64,000 nt of DNA from Saxidomus purpurata (taxonomy: Eukaryota > Mollusca > Bivalvia > Venerida > Veneridae): the NCBI GenBank assembly GCA_022818135.1, contig JAFMSR010000015.1, positions 22,847,206 to 22,911,205 on the forward strand, in the 5' to 3' direction. Shown here piece after piece: positions 24,871 to 37,907 of this stretch; position 1 is the stretch's first letter, and every line of letters starts with the position of its first letter. The position numbers and the translations under genes are program-made. The notes below the pieces were generated by a model. The model was not told where the DNA came from, did not search any database, and was given only the letters and a program-made list of their open reading frames with translations.

Positions 24871-25416
24871 TATAGTTTTAAACATCTGATATAACTGTAT
24901 CAGTTAAAGACAAGCTGTGCAATATGACATTATAATTCAAACAATGTGTGAATATAATATGCCCAGAAACAAATATCCACTCAAATATATCAACAAACTT
25001 GTGTAGTGCTTTAAAGGTATATAATCAGATTTTGGCTATGTAACAGATTTGTTTGAACAATTATATATTTAGATGGAATTCATTAGAAATTCAAGTCTGA
25101 AAAAATATTATTACCTCCCTTTACCTACCTTGGAAATAAATGAATTCAGAAGCTACAGGTAGTTTTAATACTTGCATTTTGGTTCAGAATGTTAAGATAT
25201 TTGTTTATCTATCCTATTCAAATGTAAAAGTAGAAATTATATTGAAATAAAAAAGAAATACTCAACGTTTTAAATACTTTAATATTAAAGGGGAGTAATA
25301 ACAAAATTTTATAAAAGTTGATAAAATGTAAATTTCTGATAGGGATCTAACTTTATGTAATGGGTCTTTTTGTTCATTAAATAAATCTCTAACAGAATAT
25401 ACAACAAGTGCTGTCC
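24871..25416. other. Non-coding AT-rich DNA
   Basis: No gene, RNA or repeat is recognised. Confidence 0.5.
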
Positions 25417-26531
25417 CTCAAAAGTGGCGAATGCCCCCGAAAGAGGTGCCTCGCAGTCTGTGTCCTCTCCATGTGCTCAATAAATGTGCTATGTAATTTT
25501 AAAATCCTTCCATGCATGACAGAGTAACCATGCATACAGTTTTCCATTACTTTAAACACTAAGTGTGACCTTGACCTTTGAGCTAGGGACTTGGGTCTTG
25601 CATGCGACACATCCGCTTGATGTGTTAGATATTTGTGCCAAGTTATTTTAAAATCCTTCAAAGCATGATAAAGTTATAGTCCGGACACAAATGTATGCAT
25701 ATTTACAGGATTCCATTACCTATAAACTCTAAGTGTGACCTTGACCTTTGTGGTAGGGATGTGGGTCTTGCACGCAACACGTCATCTTGATGTGCCAGAC
25801 ATTTGTGCCAAATTATTTTAAAATCCTTCAATGCATGACAAAGTTACAGTCCGGACACGAATGTGTGCATATATGCATATATAGAGGAATCCATTTCCTT
25901 CAAACTCTAAGTGTGACCTTGACCTTTGAGCTAGGGACAGGGGGCTTGCACGTGACACGTCGTCTTGATGTGCTAGACATTTGTGCCAAGTTATTTTAAA
26001 ATCCTTCAATGCATGACAAAGTTACAGTCCAGACACGAATGTATGCATATATGCATATATATAGGAATCCATTACCTTCAAACTCTAAGTTTGACCTTGA
26101 CCTTTGAGCTAGGGACAGGGGGCTTGCATGCGGCACGTTGTCTTGATGTGCTAGACATTTGTGCCAAGTTATTTTAAAATCCTTCAATGCATGACAAAGT
26201 TACAGTCCGGACACGAATGTGTGCATATATGCATATATATAGGAATCCATTACCTTAAAACTCTAAGTATGACCTTGACCTTTGAGCTAGGGGCGTGGGT
26301 CTTGCACGCAACACGTCATCTTGATGTGCTAGACATTTGTGCCACGATATTTTAAAATCCTTCAATGCATGACAAAGTTACAGTCCGGACACGAATGTGT
26401 GCATATAAATAGGATTCCATAACCTTCATACTCCAAGTGTGGCCTTGACCTTTGAGGTAGGGATGTGGGTCTTGCACGTGACACGTCGTCTTGATGTGCG
26501 ATTTTAATATGCCACCCTTCGGGGGGCATAA
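25417..26531. repeat. Tandem array of ~178-bp bivalve repeat units
   Basis: The phrase TTTTAAAATCCTTCAATGCA recurs near 25501, 25650, 25820, 25998, 26176 and 26354. The period is 178 bp in the last intervals and shorter in the first two. Each unit carries GTGACCTTGACCTTTGAG and CTTGCACGYRACACGTCGTC. The block is bounded by GC-rich GAATGCCCCCGAAAG (25431) and GCCACCCTTCGGGGGGCATA (26511-26530), the latter a hairpin. Overlapping 63-64-codon frames on both strands are by-products of the repeat. Confidence 0.9.
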
Positions 26532-27030
26532 AAAGTAAAAATTGTAATAAAATGTTGCTTAAAAGTAATTGACCACCTTTAAAGATACTAATAGTAAACA
26601 TAGTCTGCGGCCAGAACCCACTTAACAAGATTCTGAAAAACTGCAAGATTTATGAAAACAAATGGTACCATCATGATAAATAAACTAGATTTATGATGTA
26701 GCCATTGCATATTTATAGAATTTTGTCGCTCTTCAATCATGCATTATTGTCTGTACATAATTTTTCACATAATACATTTTAGTATAAATTTAACTTCGGA
26801 TATAACAAAATTTCAGATATAAGAAACAGATATTTGGGCCTGATTTTTTCTTCTCTATTTTATATGAGAATGTTATATCCAGGATATAACATACTTCAGA
26901 TATAAGAAACCAGTTTAAATGGTCCAAGGAGTTCATTATATACAGAGTTTACTGTATATTTTAAATCTTTAGTAGCTTACTATTAAAACTTTACATTTTT
27001 GGAAAAATTTAATATAAATTTAGAATTTGA
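26532..27030. other. AT-rich DNA with a MITE fragment
   Basis: Between about 26785 and 26960, GGATATAACA and CAGATATAAGAAAC phrases recur and the stretch ends AGAGTTTACTGTA. This resembles the end of a pogo/mariner-type MITE. Nothing else is recognised. Confidence 0.35.
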
Positions 27031-27690
27031 AACAAGAGGGCCAAGATGACCCTATATGGCTCACCTGAGACCTACTTATGACAAAATGTGACCAAACTTC
27101 AACCCTAAACTATATATCATACACACAAATATTCTGTTTGAACTTGACAAGACAAACCTTTTGACCAATTTACATGATGATTGGGTTTTAAATGTCATCT
27201 TTATGGCATACATAAAGTTTTTAATCAGGTGACCTAATTTTTGACCTCAGGTTTTACGTATTTAAACTTGACCTACATTTCATCAAAACAATCTCATCAA
27301 AACAATCACACTGACAAAGTTTCATGGAGTAACAATGAAAAATGCAACCTATATTGCATACACAAGGTTTTTGTATACATTCAGTCGACTCTCGTTAAAA
27401 AAACCCGAAAAATCGAGATAACCGAAGTTGAATAAAATATGAAATAATTATGCTCGATAGGGTAGGTGGGGGAGGGGGGTGTTGAACTTTCTCTTCTTGC
27501 CCTATATTGATCCCATGACCTAGTTTTTGACCCCAGATGATCAATATTCTATCTAGATCTAGATTGCATCAAGGCAGTTATACTGACCAAGTTTCATTAA
27601 GATATAGTGAAAAATGCAGCCTCTATTGCATACACAAGGTTAAGTGTGGACAGACAGATGCCAGGGAATCACAATAGCTCAGGAGAGCTA
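27031..27690 (-). mobile_element. Helitron-like repeat of the AGGGCC family
   Basis: It starts on the plus strand with AACAAGAGGGCCAAGATGAC followed by CCTATATGGCTCACCTGAG, and ends AGCTCAGGAGAGCTAAC. The interior has TGACCTAGTTTTTGACC and CAAGTTTCAT.AAG phrases shared with 40928..41640 and 46088..46915. A fragment at about 27381-27432 (CAGTCGACTCTCGTTAAA and AATCGAGATAACCGAAG) looks like a pogo-type terminal piece inserted in it. Confidence 0.65.
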
Positions 27691-29519
27691 ACTATTAAAT
27701 TTTTCATACTGTACCATTGGTCAGTTAAGGGAGTTACACAATGATTTTTATAATATAAACATGAAATATTCTGATTTTTGTCCAGGTATGTGAACTGGTT
27801 TTAGTTTAGACATGTTTGTGCATAGAAAAAAAGAGGCAATGGAAAATCAAAGGGCAGTAATGGTGCCTTCTGGGCTAGTGGCACAACTCTTTTACAAAAT
27901 CATATTCAAAACTTTTAGACCAACTACAAAGTGAATGGACAGCTAAAAAGAAATGGTCCAAATAGACAGTTCATTGAAACAGTTGGTCAAAGAAGGTATT
28001 ACACAGACAGTAGTTTAAGCTGGAAGTTCATTGCAGGGTAGAAAATTTATCTATTGATATGCTTATCTTAATGAGATCTAGCAAGTAACCTTGTACCTGC
28101 TCAAACTTTAAACTATCAATCAGGCACTCTTCTATCTTCAATAGTCTTCTATCATGCAACTAATCAGTCAAGATCTCAAGGCAGATGCCATGATATAGAC
28201 CAATTTCCAAAGAGGGTATAGTTAGTGGACATACATACAAAGTAGAGCTAAATCACTGTAAATTCATTTAGAAATGCAGACTTCATACACAGATGGGTTC
28301 CAACTGAGGCATCATATAGTAATGTTTAAAACATTCTCTTAAATCCAGTCGTCTGCAGGGGTTACAATGTTTATAAATGAGTGTAACATGGATATTTCCA
28401 AAGATGTTTAAGTATTGATATCATGCTGCTTGCAACAATATCCTTATTATATTTACATAGAGATTCTAATATTCCAATAATATAATTATATTGACATTAG
28501 ATTTTATTTACACAGGAAACAGCTACTAATCACTGTGACCAAGTTTCACAGACATATGTGCAGGAATTCTCATCTATCTATCATACAGTGCAGTATTTTT
28601 ACCACCATCAACTATGAGCTGTGAGTGTTGTGGGCTGTTTTACTGTATCAACAACTGTGAAATTTTATCAAATTGTTTGCAACCTATAAAAACTTCAAAA
28701 CAACACATAGTCAGGAGGATGAATAATGTAAACAAGATTGCACAAAACCACAACACCTAGCACTACTATAAAACTGTACACCCACATTGATCTCTTAGGC
28801 AATAATATAATATTCAAATTATAGATATGAACAGTGTACTGAAATTGCCTTAACCACAGACAGCTCCTGATGCAACTGTTGCTGCAACTCTTTAATACAG
28901 AAAACCACACTTGGAATGTTATCTTAGGTGTGATTTAATTCTTTAACTACTCTAAACTTGCAGAAAAAGTCTTAAGGCAATCAGCATCTTGATTGATTAC
29001 ACATTTCAATAACATACAATATATCCTAACCACATCATACCAGGGAGCAAAATCAGCCGATTAAAAAGTACAAAACAATCCGTGTTTTTTCTGAATGTTG
29101 TTTGCTTTTAAATACTAGTATACTACACTGCAATATACACACATAATGTTTGTAGATGTGATGGTTCCCCAATGATTCCTGCTGACAATTATTACAGACA
29201 ATGTTACTGTTAAATATGGCGAATAGGTGCAAGTTCTATTTGATGAGTGCATCATGCATACGTATGATTTTCCTGGTTTCTTCATTCTGCACTCAAATGA
29301 TATATTTGAAAAGTATCTCCCTTGACAATGTACAGTGCTGTGTTCTTACCAACAGTTACACAATAATATAGTATAAACAAGCCAATGGTCCCCACCTAAA
29401 TATGACAGGATGAGATGAACGTGTGACTACAGTTTCATGGAAAGTGTTCAAGGTCACTGGCAACAACTGCAAAAGTTATTTCAAAAGTAGTTCATGCAGT
29501 TACAGTCAAGTCACAAAAC
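27691..29519. other. Non-coding DNA
   Basis: No gene or repeat is recognised. The minus frame at 28695..28910 has no domain. Confidence 0.5.
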
Positions 29520-30220
29520 ACTTCAACATAACTCCTAGTTATAAGTTTGTGTCCCAAGTGTGACCTTGACCTTCGAGGTAGCCCCCTGAGTGTTGTGCCT
29601 GATACACCCTTGTGGTATGGACAACAACTTTGTGAAGTTTTTTTTTAAAGCATCCAATGCACCTTGAAATACAGCCTAGACACAAAATACTTGTATAATT
29701 ACCCTATATCACATTTTGATATGTGCTTAATAACTGTGCCATGCAATTTTAAAATCCTTCCATGCATGACAGCATTACGGTATGCATACAGTATTCCATA
29801 ACCTTTAAACTCTAAGTGTGACCTTGACCTTTGAGGTAGGGACGCAACACATTGTCTTGATGTGCCGAACATTTGTGTCCAGTTATTTTAAAATCAATCA
29901 ATGCATGACAAAGTTACAGTCTAGACATGGAAAAATGCAAGGGCAGAAGTTGACCATGAAATAACTCTGCTAAGAATAACTGAACTTGAAAATGCTGACA
30001 ACATGCACAACTAGGCTTTGGCACTGATCATTCATACAAAGTTTGGTTGAAATCCACCTAGCTGTATCAGAAGAGTTGCATGGCAAACTTATGGCTAGGG
30101 TTAAAAAAGTTCCAGTAAAATCCATCCAAGAGGAGTTGTGCAGACAAACTTTCGTGAAAGACAGACAGCACCAATCAATACGTCTCTCCCCCCCCCCTGT
30201 AGGTGTCAGACATAAATATG
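29520..30220. repeat. Diverged copies of the 178-bp unit plus linked repeat tail
   Basis: TGACCTTGACCTTCGAGG (29559) and TGACCTTGACCTTTGAGG (29818) mark two diverged units. TTTTAAAATCCTTCCATGCA recurs at 29747. The tail 29940-30200 (CTTTGGCACTGATCATTCAT, then GACAAACTTTCGTGAAAGA) resembles 52800-53130, so it is a dispersed repeat too. A poly-C run lies at about 30189. Confidence 0.7.
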
Positions 30221-31329
30221 GGATAATGTAAGCAGTTATAAGAACTTACCTATGCTACACCTTAGTAAAGTTACTCTTCTACCTAGGGAGTAAATCGAGG
30301 GGGATTTACCTCAATTGGACAAATTACCAAAAACAAACAACCTCACCCCATCTTTACAAGCACAACTTGAAGACTGTACATGCCTTAGCACTTACCTGAA
30401 AATAAACAAGAACATATTGTTAATGTAAGCTCATTAGCTAAAAACATGTGTAGATAAAAACAAAAATTACCTAATAACTATGAAAAACTCTCCTTTGTTC
30501 ATTCATTTCATTCATTAAGTTTGTAGTTAATATCACTTGTGGTCTTGCTTGTAGAACAGGTATATTATTTGTTAGATGTTACAGTTTTTTATCCGATTGA
30601 TGTCATTGTAACTACATTACAGCATTCCTTACTCAGTATTCTCAATATAAATATAGATGTATTATCAGCAGCCACAGTAGTAACAGAGGATAAGGCAAGC
30701 AAAAACCTTCCCTCCTAACTGATAAGGACTAACAAAGAAGTCAAGATGTTCCTGTTTCTGGAAACCTGTTAATTATCAGGTGAATTCACTAATTGGAAGT
30801 AGATGACTCTGACAATACATGATGTCAGAATTCTATCACAGATCTTGTAAACTTTGGCACAGATTACTTGCTAACAAAATGTCTTGTAACTTTTCTACCT
30901 CATTTAATTGAGGTGTATGACTAACATTGCTTTACTACAAAGGACCCTGGCAATTGGTTTAAATATCTTTTACAGAAGCATGATCTCAATTCAATTAAAG
31001 GTCAATTAAAGATAAAATCGAATTTCTGGAATTGTAACAGAGTCTTCCCAGAAGGAAAATGAGACCATATTGTGCTGAAATTTTGAGTTTAACCTTTACA
31101 AAACCGAAAGTAGGTTTTTGAGTTATCAAATATCTTTGTAATTTTTCAGAGATCTCCCAGAAAGAAGCTGTAAATATGTTGTACATGCATAAGCATGCCT
31201 ATTTGAATTATAGTTGAAAGAACTTTACTTCCACTGATGTGCAACATATATCTCTGACTGTTTACAACATGCAATAAAGAGAAAGGGGTAGGACAAAAAG
31301 ACCACCCAGGTTAATCTAAGGAAATTAAA
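30221..31329. other. Non-coding DNA
   Basis: Nothing is recognised. Short frames at 30995..31186 and 31225..31467 (-) lack domains, and the second runs into the neighbouring repeat. Confidence 0.5.
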
Positions 31330-32585
31330 AACAAGAGCTGTCTCATGACAGCACGCTCGACTATTCGAAAGCTTGTCAGTAAAATGGTTTTTTTTGTCTA
31401 AGAACAGGACTGGTGTATTGTGTAATTGTCTATAAGACTTAAGGTCAAAGATATGAAACTTGTTCAAAGACCTCTGTAAATGTACATTATGTTCAAAGCC
31501 TTACCCTGGATTCTGTGAGCCAACTGGAGGGAGGAGGGGAGGGAGGTGGGGGATAATTTCAAAGAAATACATGACCTTGTATATTTGATCCTGAATAACT
31601 TTGTAACATTTCAAAATTGATATGCATAAAATTAAACAAGCATAACTGCTGCATGCTGCATAATTATTTTATGACATTTTAAAAATATGCCATTTTGAGT
31701 ATTTCAGTCTGGTAAAAACTGTGAAAAAATTCTAAGTTAAAAAGGGGCATAAATCTGTCAAAAATCAAAAACAGTGGTGAAGATGTTGATAGTAAAAGTA
31801 CATTTTAAGTTTCAAGTCAATATGTTCGATAGTATTCAAGATATTAGACTTCATAAAAATCTTTAACTAAAATTCTAAGTTGAAAAGGGACATAAATCTG
31901 TCAAAAATCAAAACAGAGTTATGTGGACTGTTTCTTTAGGTGTAGCTGATGATGGTAAAGATATATTTTGAGTTTCAAGTCAATACCTTTGATAGAAATC
32001 AAGATATTTGACTTCATAAAAATCTTTAACCAAAAATTCTAAGTTAAAAAGGGGCATAAATCTATCAAAAATCAAAGCAGAGTTATGGGGATTGTTTCCC
32101 CAGGTGTAGATGTTGATGGTTTGAGTTTCAAGTCAATACCTTTGATAGTATTCAAGATATTTGACTTTATAAAAAACTTTAACCAAAAGTTCTAAGTTAA
32201 AAAGGGGCATAAATCTGTCAAAAATCAAAACAGAGTTATGGGGATTGTTTCCTCAGGTGAAGATGTTGATGGTAAAGATATATTTTGAGTTTCAAGTCAA
32301 TACCTTTGATAGTATTCAAGATGTTTGACTTAATAAAAAACTTTAACCAAAAATTCCAAGTTAAAAAGGGGCATAAATCTGTCAAAAATCAAAACAGAGT
32401 TATGGGGATTGTTTCCTCAGGTGTAGATGTTGATGGCAAAGATAGATATTGAGTTTCAAGTCAATACCTTTGATAGTATTCAAGATATTTAACTTTATAA
32501 AAAACTTTAACCAACGCAGACGCCGATGCTGACGCTGGGGCTAGTGCAATAGCCTCCTTATTCTTCGAATAGTCGAGCTAAAAAT
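31330..32585 (-). mobile_element. Helitron/Helentron-like element, copy 2 (inverted)
   Basis: This is the same family as 22611..24125 in opposite orientation. The plus strand begins AACAAGAGCTGTCTCATGAC with the hairpin GCTGTC-TCAT-GACAGC, then GCTCGACTATTCGAA. It ends TTCGAATAGTCGAGCTAAAA. The centre has about five units of the 164-bp repeat, one of which (near 32100) has lost about 20 bp. It is about 260 bp shorter than copy 1 because it has fewer central units. Confidence 0.75.
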
Positions 32586-32916
32586 CACTTGTTTTGCTGC
32601 ACTTCTATTTCAAACAGGGAAATACTCCACAGCTATTTTAAAATTTAAAAAGCCATTTTAAAACTGTATTTCACTGATACAATTCCTGATTGAAAAGAAA
32701 ATTTGATTTGGTCTTAGTAATTGACATTTTACAAAACCTTCTGACCAATTTCATGAAAATACAGTCAAATTCTAAATTTCTAGAGGGCTAATAATGCTGT
32801 CCTACAAACTAACCTAGTCCCCTGATTACCAGGAAAATTTGACCTAGATTTCATAAAGACCTATCTCTAGTTTATGAAAAAAAAACAAGGTATTTTCAGT
32901 AATAAGTCCTATCTGT
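32586..32916. other. Non-coding DNA
   Basis: AT-rich sequence with TGACCTAGATTTCATAAAGA near 32829, a worn piece of the AGGGCC repeat family. No gene is seen. Confidence 0.45.
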
Positions 32917-34870
32917 CACTAATAAGTCAAATATTCCACTCATATGTTCATTATTCCATTCATAAGTCAAATATTTCATTCATAAGTCATATATTTTATC
33001 CTAATTCAATAAGGGGTAAACGCAAAACTATTTTATCTGCTTCTATTTCTATATACACTTAGAAAGTTTAGTGTTGACCCCTCTGTTAATTATTATCATT
33101 TTGATTTATTATTATAGTTCACTCATAAGTCAAATGTTCCATTCATAAGTCAAATATTCCACTCATAGGTTTTTCCAGGAAGCAGACTCAAGAGTGACTC
33201 AATAAGCTTCAAGTTTCCTTCACAATCGAACTAAAATAAGTTAGTATTACTTTTTTTAATCAGTCAAATATTCCACTCATTAGTCAAATACTTTACTCAT
33301 AAGTCATACATTCCACTCATAAGTACAATATTTTACTCATTAGTCAAACATTCCACTCCTTAGTCAAATATTCCACTCATAAGTCAAACATTCCACTCAT
33401 TAGTCAAATATTTTACTCATAACTCAAACATTCCAATTATAACTTCTAAGTAAAACATTCTCTTCAAAAGTAAATATTCCACTTATATGTCAAGCATTCC
33501 ACTCAATGACATTATTCAAATATTCCACTTAAAAGTCAAACATTCAACTCATAAGTCAAATATTCTACTGATAAGTCAAATATTCTACTGATACGTCAAA
33601 TATTCTACTTATAAGTCAAATATTCTACTTATTAGTCAAACATTCCACTTATAAGTCAAATATTCTACTTATAAGTCAAACATTCCACTAAAAAGTCAAA
33701 CATTCTACTCATAAGTCAAATATTCTACTTATAAGTCAAACATTCAACTCATAAGTCAAACATTCCACTTAAAAGTCAAATATTCTACTTATAAGTCAAA
33801 CATTCCACTCATAAGTCAAACATTCCACTTAAAAGTCAAATATTCTACTTATAAGTCAAACATTTCACTTATAAGTCAAACATTCCACTAATAAGTCAAA
33901 GATTCTACTTATAAGTCAAATATTCTACTTATAAGTCAAACATTCCACTAATAAGTCAAACATTCTACTCATAAGTCAAATATTCTACTTATAAGTCAAA
34001 CATTTAACTCATAAGTCAAACATTCCACTTAAAAGTCAAATATTCTACTTATAAGTCAAACATTCCACTAATAAGTCAAACATTCTACTCATAAGTCAAA
34101 TATTCTACTTATTAGTCAAACATTCAATTCATAAGTCAAACATTCCACTCATAAGTCAAATATTCTACTTATAAGTCAAACATTCAACTAATAAGTCAAA
34201 CATTCTACTCATAAGTCAAATATTCTACTTATAAGTCAAACATTCCACTTATAAGTCAAATATTCCACTAATAAGTCAAATAACTCATAAGTCAAACATT
34301 CCACTTATAAGTCAAATATTCTACTTATAAGTCAAACATTCTACTCATAAGTCAAACATTCTACTTATAAGTCAAATATTCCACTTATAAGTCAAACATT
34401 CCACTAATAAGTCAAATATTCCACTTATAAGTCAAATATTCTACTTATAAGTCAAACATTCCACTAATAAGTCAAATATTCTACTTATAAGTCAAATATT
34501 CTACTTATAAGTCCAAACATTCCACTTATAAGTCAAACATTCTACTTATAAGTCAAACATTCCACTTACAAGTCAAACATTCTACTTATAAGTCAAACAT
34601 TCCACTTATAAGTCAAATATTCTACTTATAAGTCAAACATTCCACTTATAAGTCAAACATTCCACTTATAAGTCAAATATTCTACTTATAAGTCAAACAT
34701 TCCACTTATAAGTCAAATATTCCACTTATAAGTCAATCATTTCACTTATAAGTCAAATATTCTACTTATAAGTCAAATATTCCACTTATAAGTCAAATAT
34801 TCCACTCAAAAGTCAATCATTTCACTTCAAGTAAAATATTCTACTTATAAGTCCAAAAATCCACTTACAA
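32917..34870. repeat. 20-bp tandem array, roughly 80-90 units
   Basis: The consensus unit is ATAAGTCAAAYATTCYACTY. It is scattered at 32917-33000 and 33118-33180, then continuous from about 33255 to 34870. Variation is concentrated at three places: AAATATT or AAACATT, TTCCAC or TTCTAC, and CTCATAAG, CTTATAAG or CTAATAAG. Very few units deviate from 20 bp (one 13-bp short unit at about 34280, one extra C near 34513). No long open frame is maintained. Confidence 0.95.
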
Positions 34871-35481
34871 GTTGGTTATTATAGGACAACAAAGCAGTAA
34901 ATTGTTATACTATACACTAGAGTGTACTTTGAGTCATGAACTGTCTTATTAACCAGACAAAATCTAAAAACTGCTGTATAATAGTTTTGCTGCATGAAAA
35001 TGATAAAGATTTGCATTCTTTGAGAGTAACAAGACATCTTGTCAACCCCGGTGAGAATGCCTGATACTCATATAATATTGCTGGTATTGCTGTAGATTTG
35101 CAATTCTTACAGTCCTTAAGATATTTGGCAGCATTCCTAGATTCTAATTTTCTATTGAGACAAATATATACACGAAATGCATGACCTTACTTGTACACTT
35201 TCTATCCTTATTATACCCAAAAGGTTTCAAGTTTAAGATACAATTATTGAAAGAGAAATGAAATTCTATTCAAAGCAATCCAGTTTTCTGCAGTTCCGTA
35301 CATTTATTTTTTGGTTACGTTTAAAAGGAATGAGAAATGAAATAGCAATATCTATCCGACATGCAAGCTTGCAAAACAATTTAACATATTAGGACTAGTC
35401 TTCACCTTAACAAATGCTGAACATTTTTTTGTTTCTTTCCTTCTTGTTTTGTAAGTTAAAAAACTTTTCCTTCTTCAAATT
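34871..35481. other. Non-coding DNA
   Basis: No gene or repeat is recognised. Confidence 0.5.
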
Positions 35482-36372
35482 AAACTACACTTATCACTAA
35501 ATGTGATTAATACCCTCGAAAGACTGCTTTATACACTGAGGAAGTTTGTAGTAACAGAGTACTTTGCAAAAAAACTTAAATAGAGATATTAATCTTGGCA
35601 ATAACTTGTCAAGATAGAGTTATGGTTCTTGTACACTGCACTTCCTTTCATTGTGCTGGACAATTGTTGATAGTTGTATTGAATTCCTACCAGTAGTTTT
35701 CAAGTTATTCTCCGGACAAGGAAAAGTAACAAAGGGCAATAACTCTGTAATCACTCAAGATAGAGTTATGGTTCTTGTGCACTGCACTTCCTCACATTGT
35801 ACTTGACCATTATATGAAGTTGTAATGAATTCAAACCAGAAGTTTTCAAGTTATTCTCCGGACAAGGAAAAGTAACAATGGGCAATAACTCTGTAATCAC
35901 TCAAGATAGTTATGGTTCTTGTGCACTGCACTTCCTCTCATTGTGCTTGACCACTGTATAAACTTGTAATGAATTCAAACTAATAGTTTTCAAGTTATGC
36001 TCTGGACAAGGAAAAGTAACAAAGGGCAATAACTCTGTAATCACTCAAGACAGTTATGGTTCTTGTACACTGCCCTTCCTCTCATTGTGCTTGACCACTG
36101 TATGAAGTTGTAATGAATTCAAACTAATAGTTTTCAAGTAATGCTCTGGACAAGGAAAAGTAACAAAGGGCAATAACTCTGTAATCACTCAAGACATTTA
36201 TGGTTCTTGTACACTGCACTTCCTCTCATTGTGCTAGACCATTGTATGAAGTTGTATTGAATTCCAACAAGTAGTTTTCAAGTTATGCTCCGGACAAGGA
36301 AAATGCAACAGACCGAACCCCCGACCAACCAACTGCCCGACCGACCGACCAACCACTGGGTTAAATATAATA
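35482..36372. mobile_element. Repeat element with ~144-bp tandem core, copy 1
   Basis: It opens with a short hairpin ATCACTAAATGTGAT (about 35493) and TAATACCCTCGAAAG, followed by a core of about five 144-146-bp units. GACAAGGAAAAGTAACAA recurs near 35715, 35861, 36004, 36149 and 36292. It ends in a (GACC)n-rich tail at 36311-36355. The same head, core and tail order occurs at 51298..52506, which defines one family. Confidence 0.75.
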
Positions 36373-36860
36373 ACTTTATACAAGGTATGAAGACTATTTA
36401 ATTTAAAGGCTCAAAGAAAGAAAAGAAAAGCTTAAAAAATATGGAAAGTAGACACTTTAAAAGACAACCTTAACTTAAAACAGGACCCAAAGGCATATAC
36501 CATTTAAGAATGTGTTCTTATAAAACTAATTTCCTTTGCAGCTCCTCAGTCCTGTATTTATGGACCCCGTGACTCCTATATACCCCCCTAAACTTTGTTT
36601 CGGGGTTATAAAAAAAAAAATTATTTTTTTTAAATTAAGTTTGGCATAAACTTGCTCATCTAAAGCTGGGCGGCATAGATGATATGGGGAAACAATGGGA
36701 TTACATTTCTCAAGAAGTTTTCAAATTCTGAGTACATTGTAGTTCAAAAATTCATGGAGTCTTGTGAAACATTTCTCAGCAAAGGTCTTCACATTGTCCT
36801 ATTTACATTTGATTATTAATATCTGATGTTTTATTGCATGTGTCACAACGGTACAAGTAC
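36373..36860. other. Non-coding AT-rich DNA
   Basis: No gene or repeat is recognised; a poly-A/T stretch lies at 36609-36640. Confidence 0.5.
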
Positions 36861-37016
36861 AACAAAAGGAGCATAATGGCCCTATATCACTCACCCATTA
36901 TTCCATTGTACAACACCTATAAGCTGAGTAAAGGCCAAAGAGACTCAAACGTAAAACATTAAGATATTGTCATTCCAATTTGCATGGTCTGCAGACATAT
37001 TTGAAAAAACTTGGTA
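36861..37016 (-). mobile_element. Truncated AGGGCC-family repeat
   Basis: AACAAAAGGAGCATAATGGC followed by CCTATATCACTCACC matches the hairpin-bearing end of the family, but the piece stops after about 150 bp. A complete relative starts immediately at 37017. Confidence 0.6.
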
Positions 37017-37907
37017 AACAAGAGGGCCACGATGGCCCTATATCGCTCACCTGATTATCATTGGCTTTAATAAAAGGAGTCATGTTTCTAAAATTATTCG
37101 CAGAGGTCCACAACACAACGTTAAGTTATCTATTATCTGCCTGTCGGCCTTTATTTTTTTTTTAAAGTTTTCCCTATATAAGCCTATGTGAAATCAAGCG
37201 ACTTCTTCCCCCCTCCTGGAAAGGGGTAATTTTGACTAGGGGGTCATAATTTAAACAATCTTGGTAGAGGTCCACTCTAGGCTCTAAGGCCTTGTGGTTT
37301 CAGAGAAGAAGATTTTTAAAGTTTTTCCTATATAAGCATATGTATAACCAAGTGATCCCCAGGGAGGGGTCAATTTTGACCCAGTGGTCATGATGTAAAC
37401 AATCTTGGTAGAGGTCCACTAGACAATGCCACATGTAAATATCTAAGCTCTATGCCTTGTGGTTTCAGAGAAGAAGATTTTTAAAGTTTTTCCTATATAA
37501 GCCTATGTAAAACCAACTGACCCCCCAGGCAGGGTCAATTTTGACCCAGGGCTCAAAATTTGAACAATCTTGGTAGAGGTCCACTAGACAAAGCCACATG
37601 CTAAATATCTAAGCTATAGCTAGCTAGACCATGTGGTTACAGAGAAGAAGAATTATTCCTATTTGTTGCCATAGCAACCAGAGTTCTGCATTGAATGGAA
37701 TTCTTTGAACAAATTTAATAGAGCTTCATGCAAGGGACTTCCATGCAAAGTTTCATCAACATTGGCTCAGTGGTTTCAGAGGAGATGTCGTTTGAAGGAA
37801 ATGGTGGACGGACGGACGGACGGACGGACGGACGGACGGACTACATACAACGGACGGAGAGCGATCCTAATAGCTCACTCTGGCACTTGGTTCCAGGTGA
37901 GCTAAAA
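37017..37907 (-). mobile_element. Helitron-like repeat of the AGGGCC family with tandem core
   Basis: The plus strand begins AACAAGAGGGCCACGATGGC, whose hairpin AGGGCC-ACGAT-GGCCCT is near perfect. It continues CCTATATCGCTCACCTG and ends CCAGGTGAGCTAAAAAG. The core has two to three units (TCTTGGTAGAGGTCCACTAG; AGAGAAGAAGATTTTTAAAG). A (GGAC)n run lies at 37806-37841. On the minus strand the 5' end is CTTTTTAGCTCACCTGG and the 3' end is the hairpin plus CTCTTGTT. Confidence 0.75.

Noticed and set aside
25389..26646. Family of 63-64-codon frames on both strands
   Set aside because: They are by-products of the 178-bp repeat unit; plus and minus frames overlap and have no domain.
32917..34870. 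CRISPR-like appearance of the short-period array
   Set aside because: There are no unique spacers between repeats, and the context is animal DNA; it is a simple tandem array.
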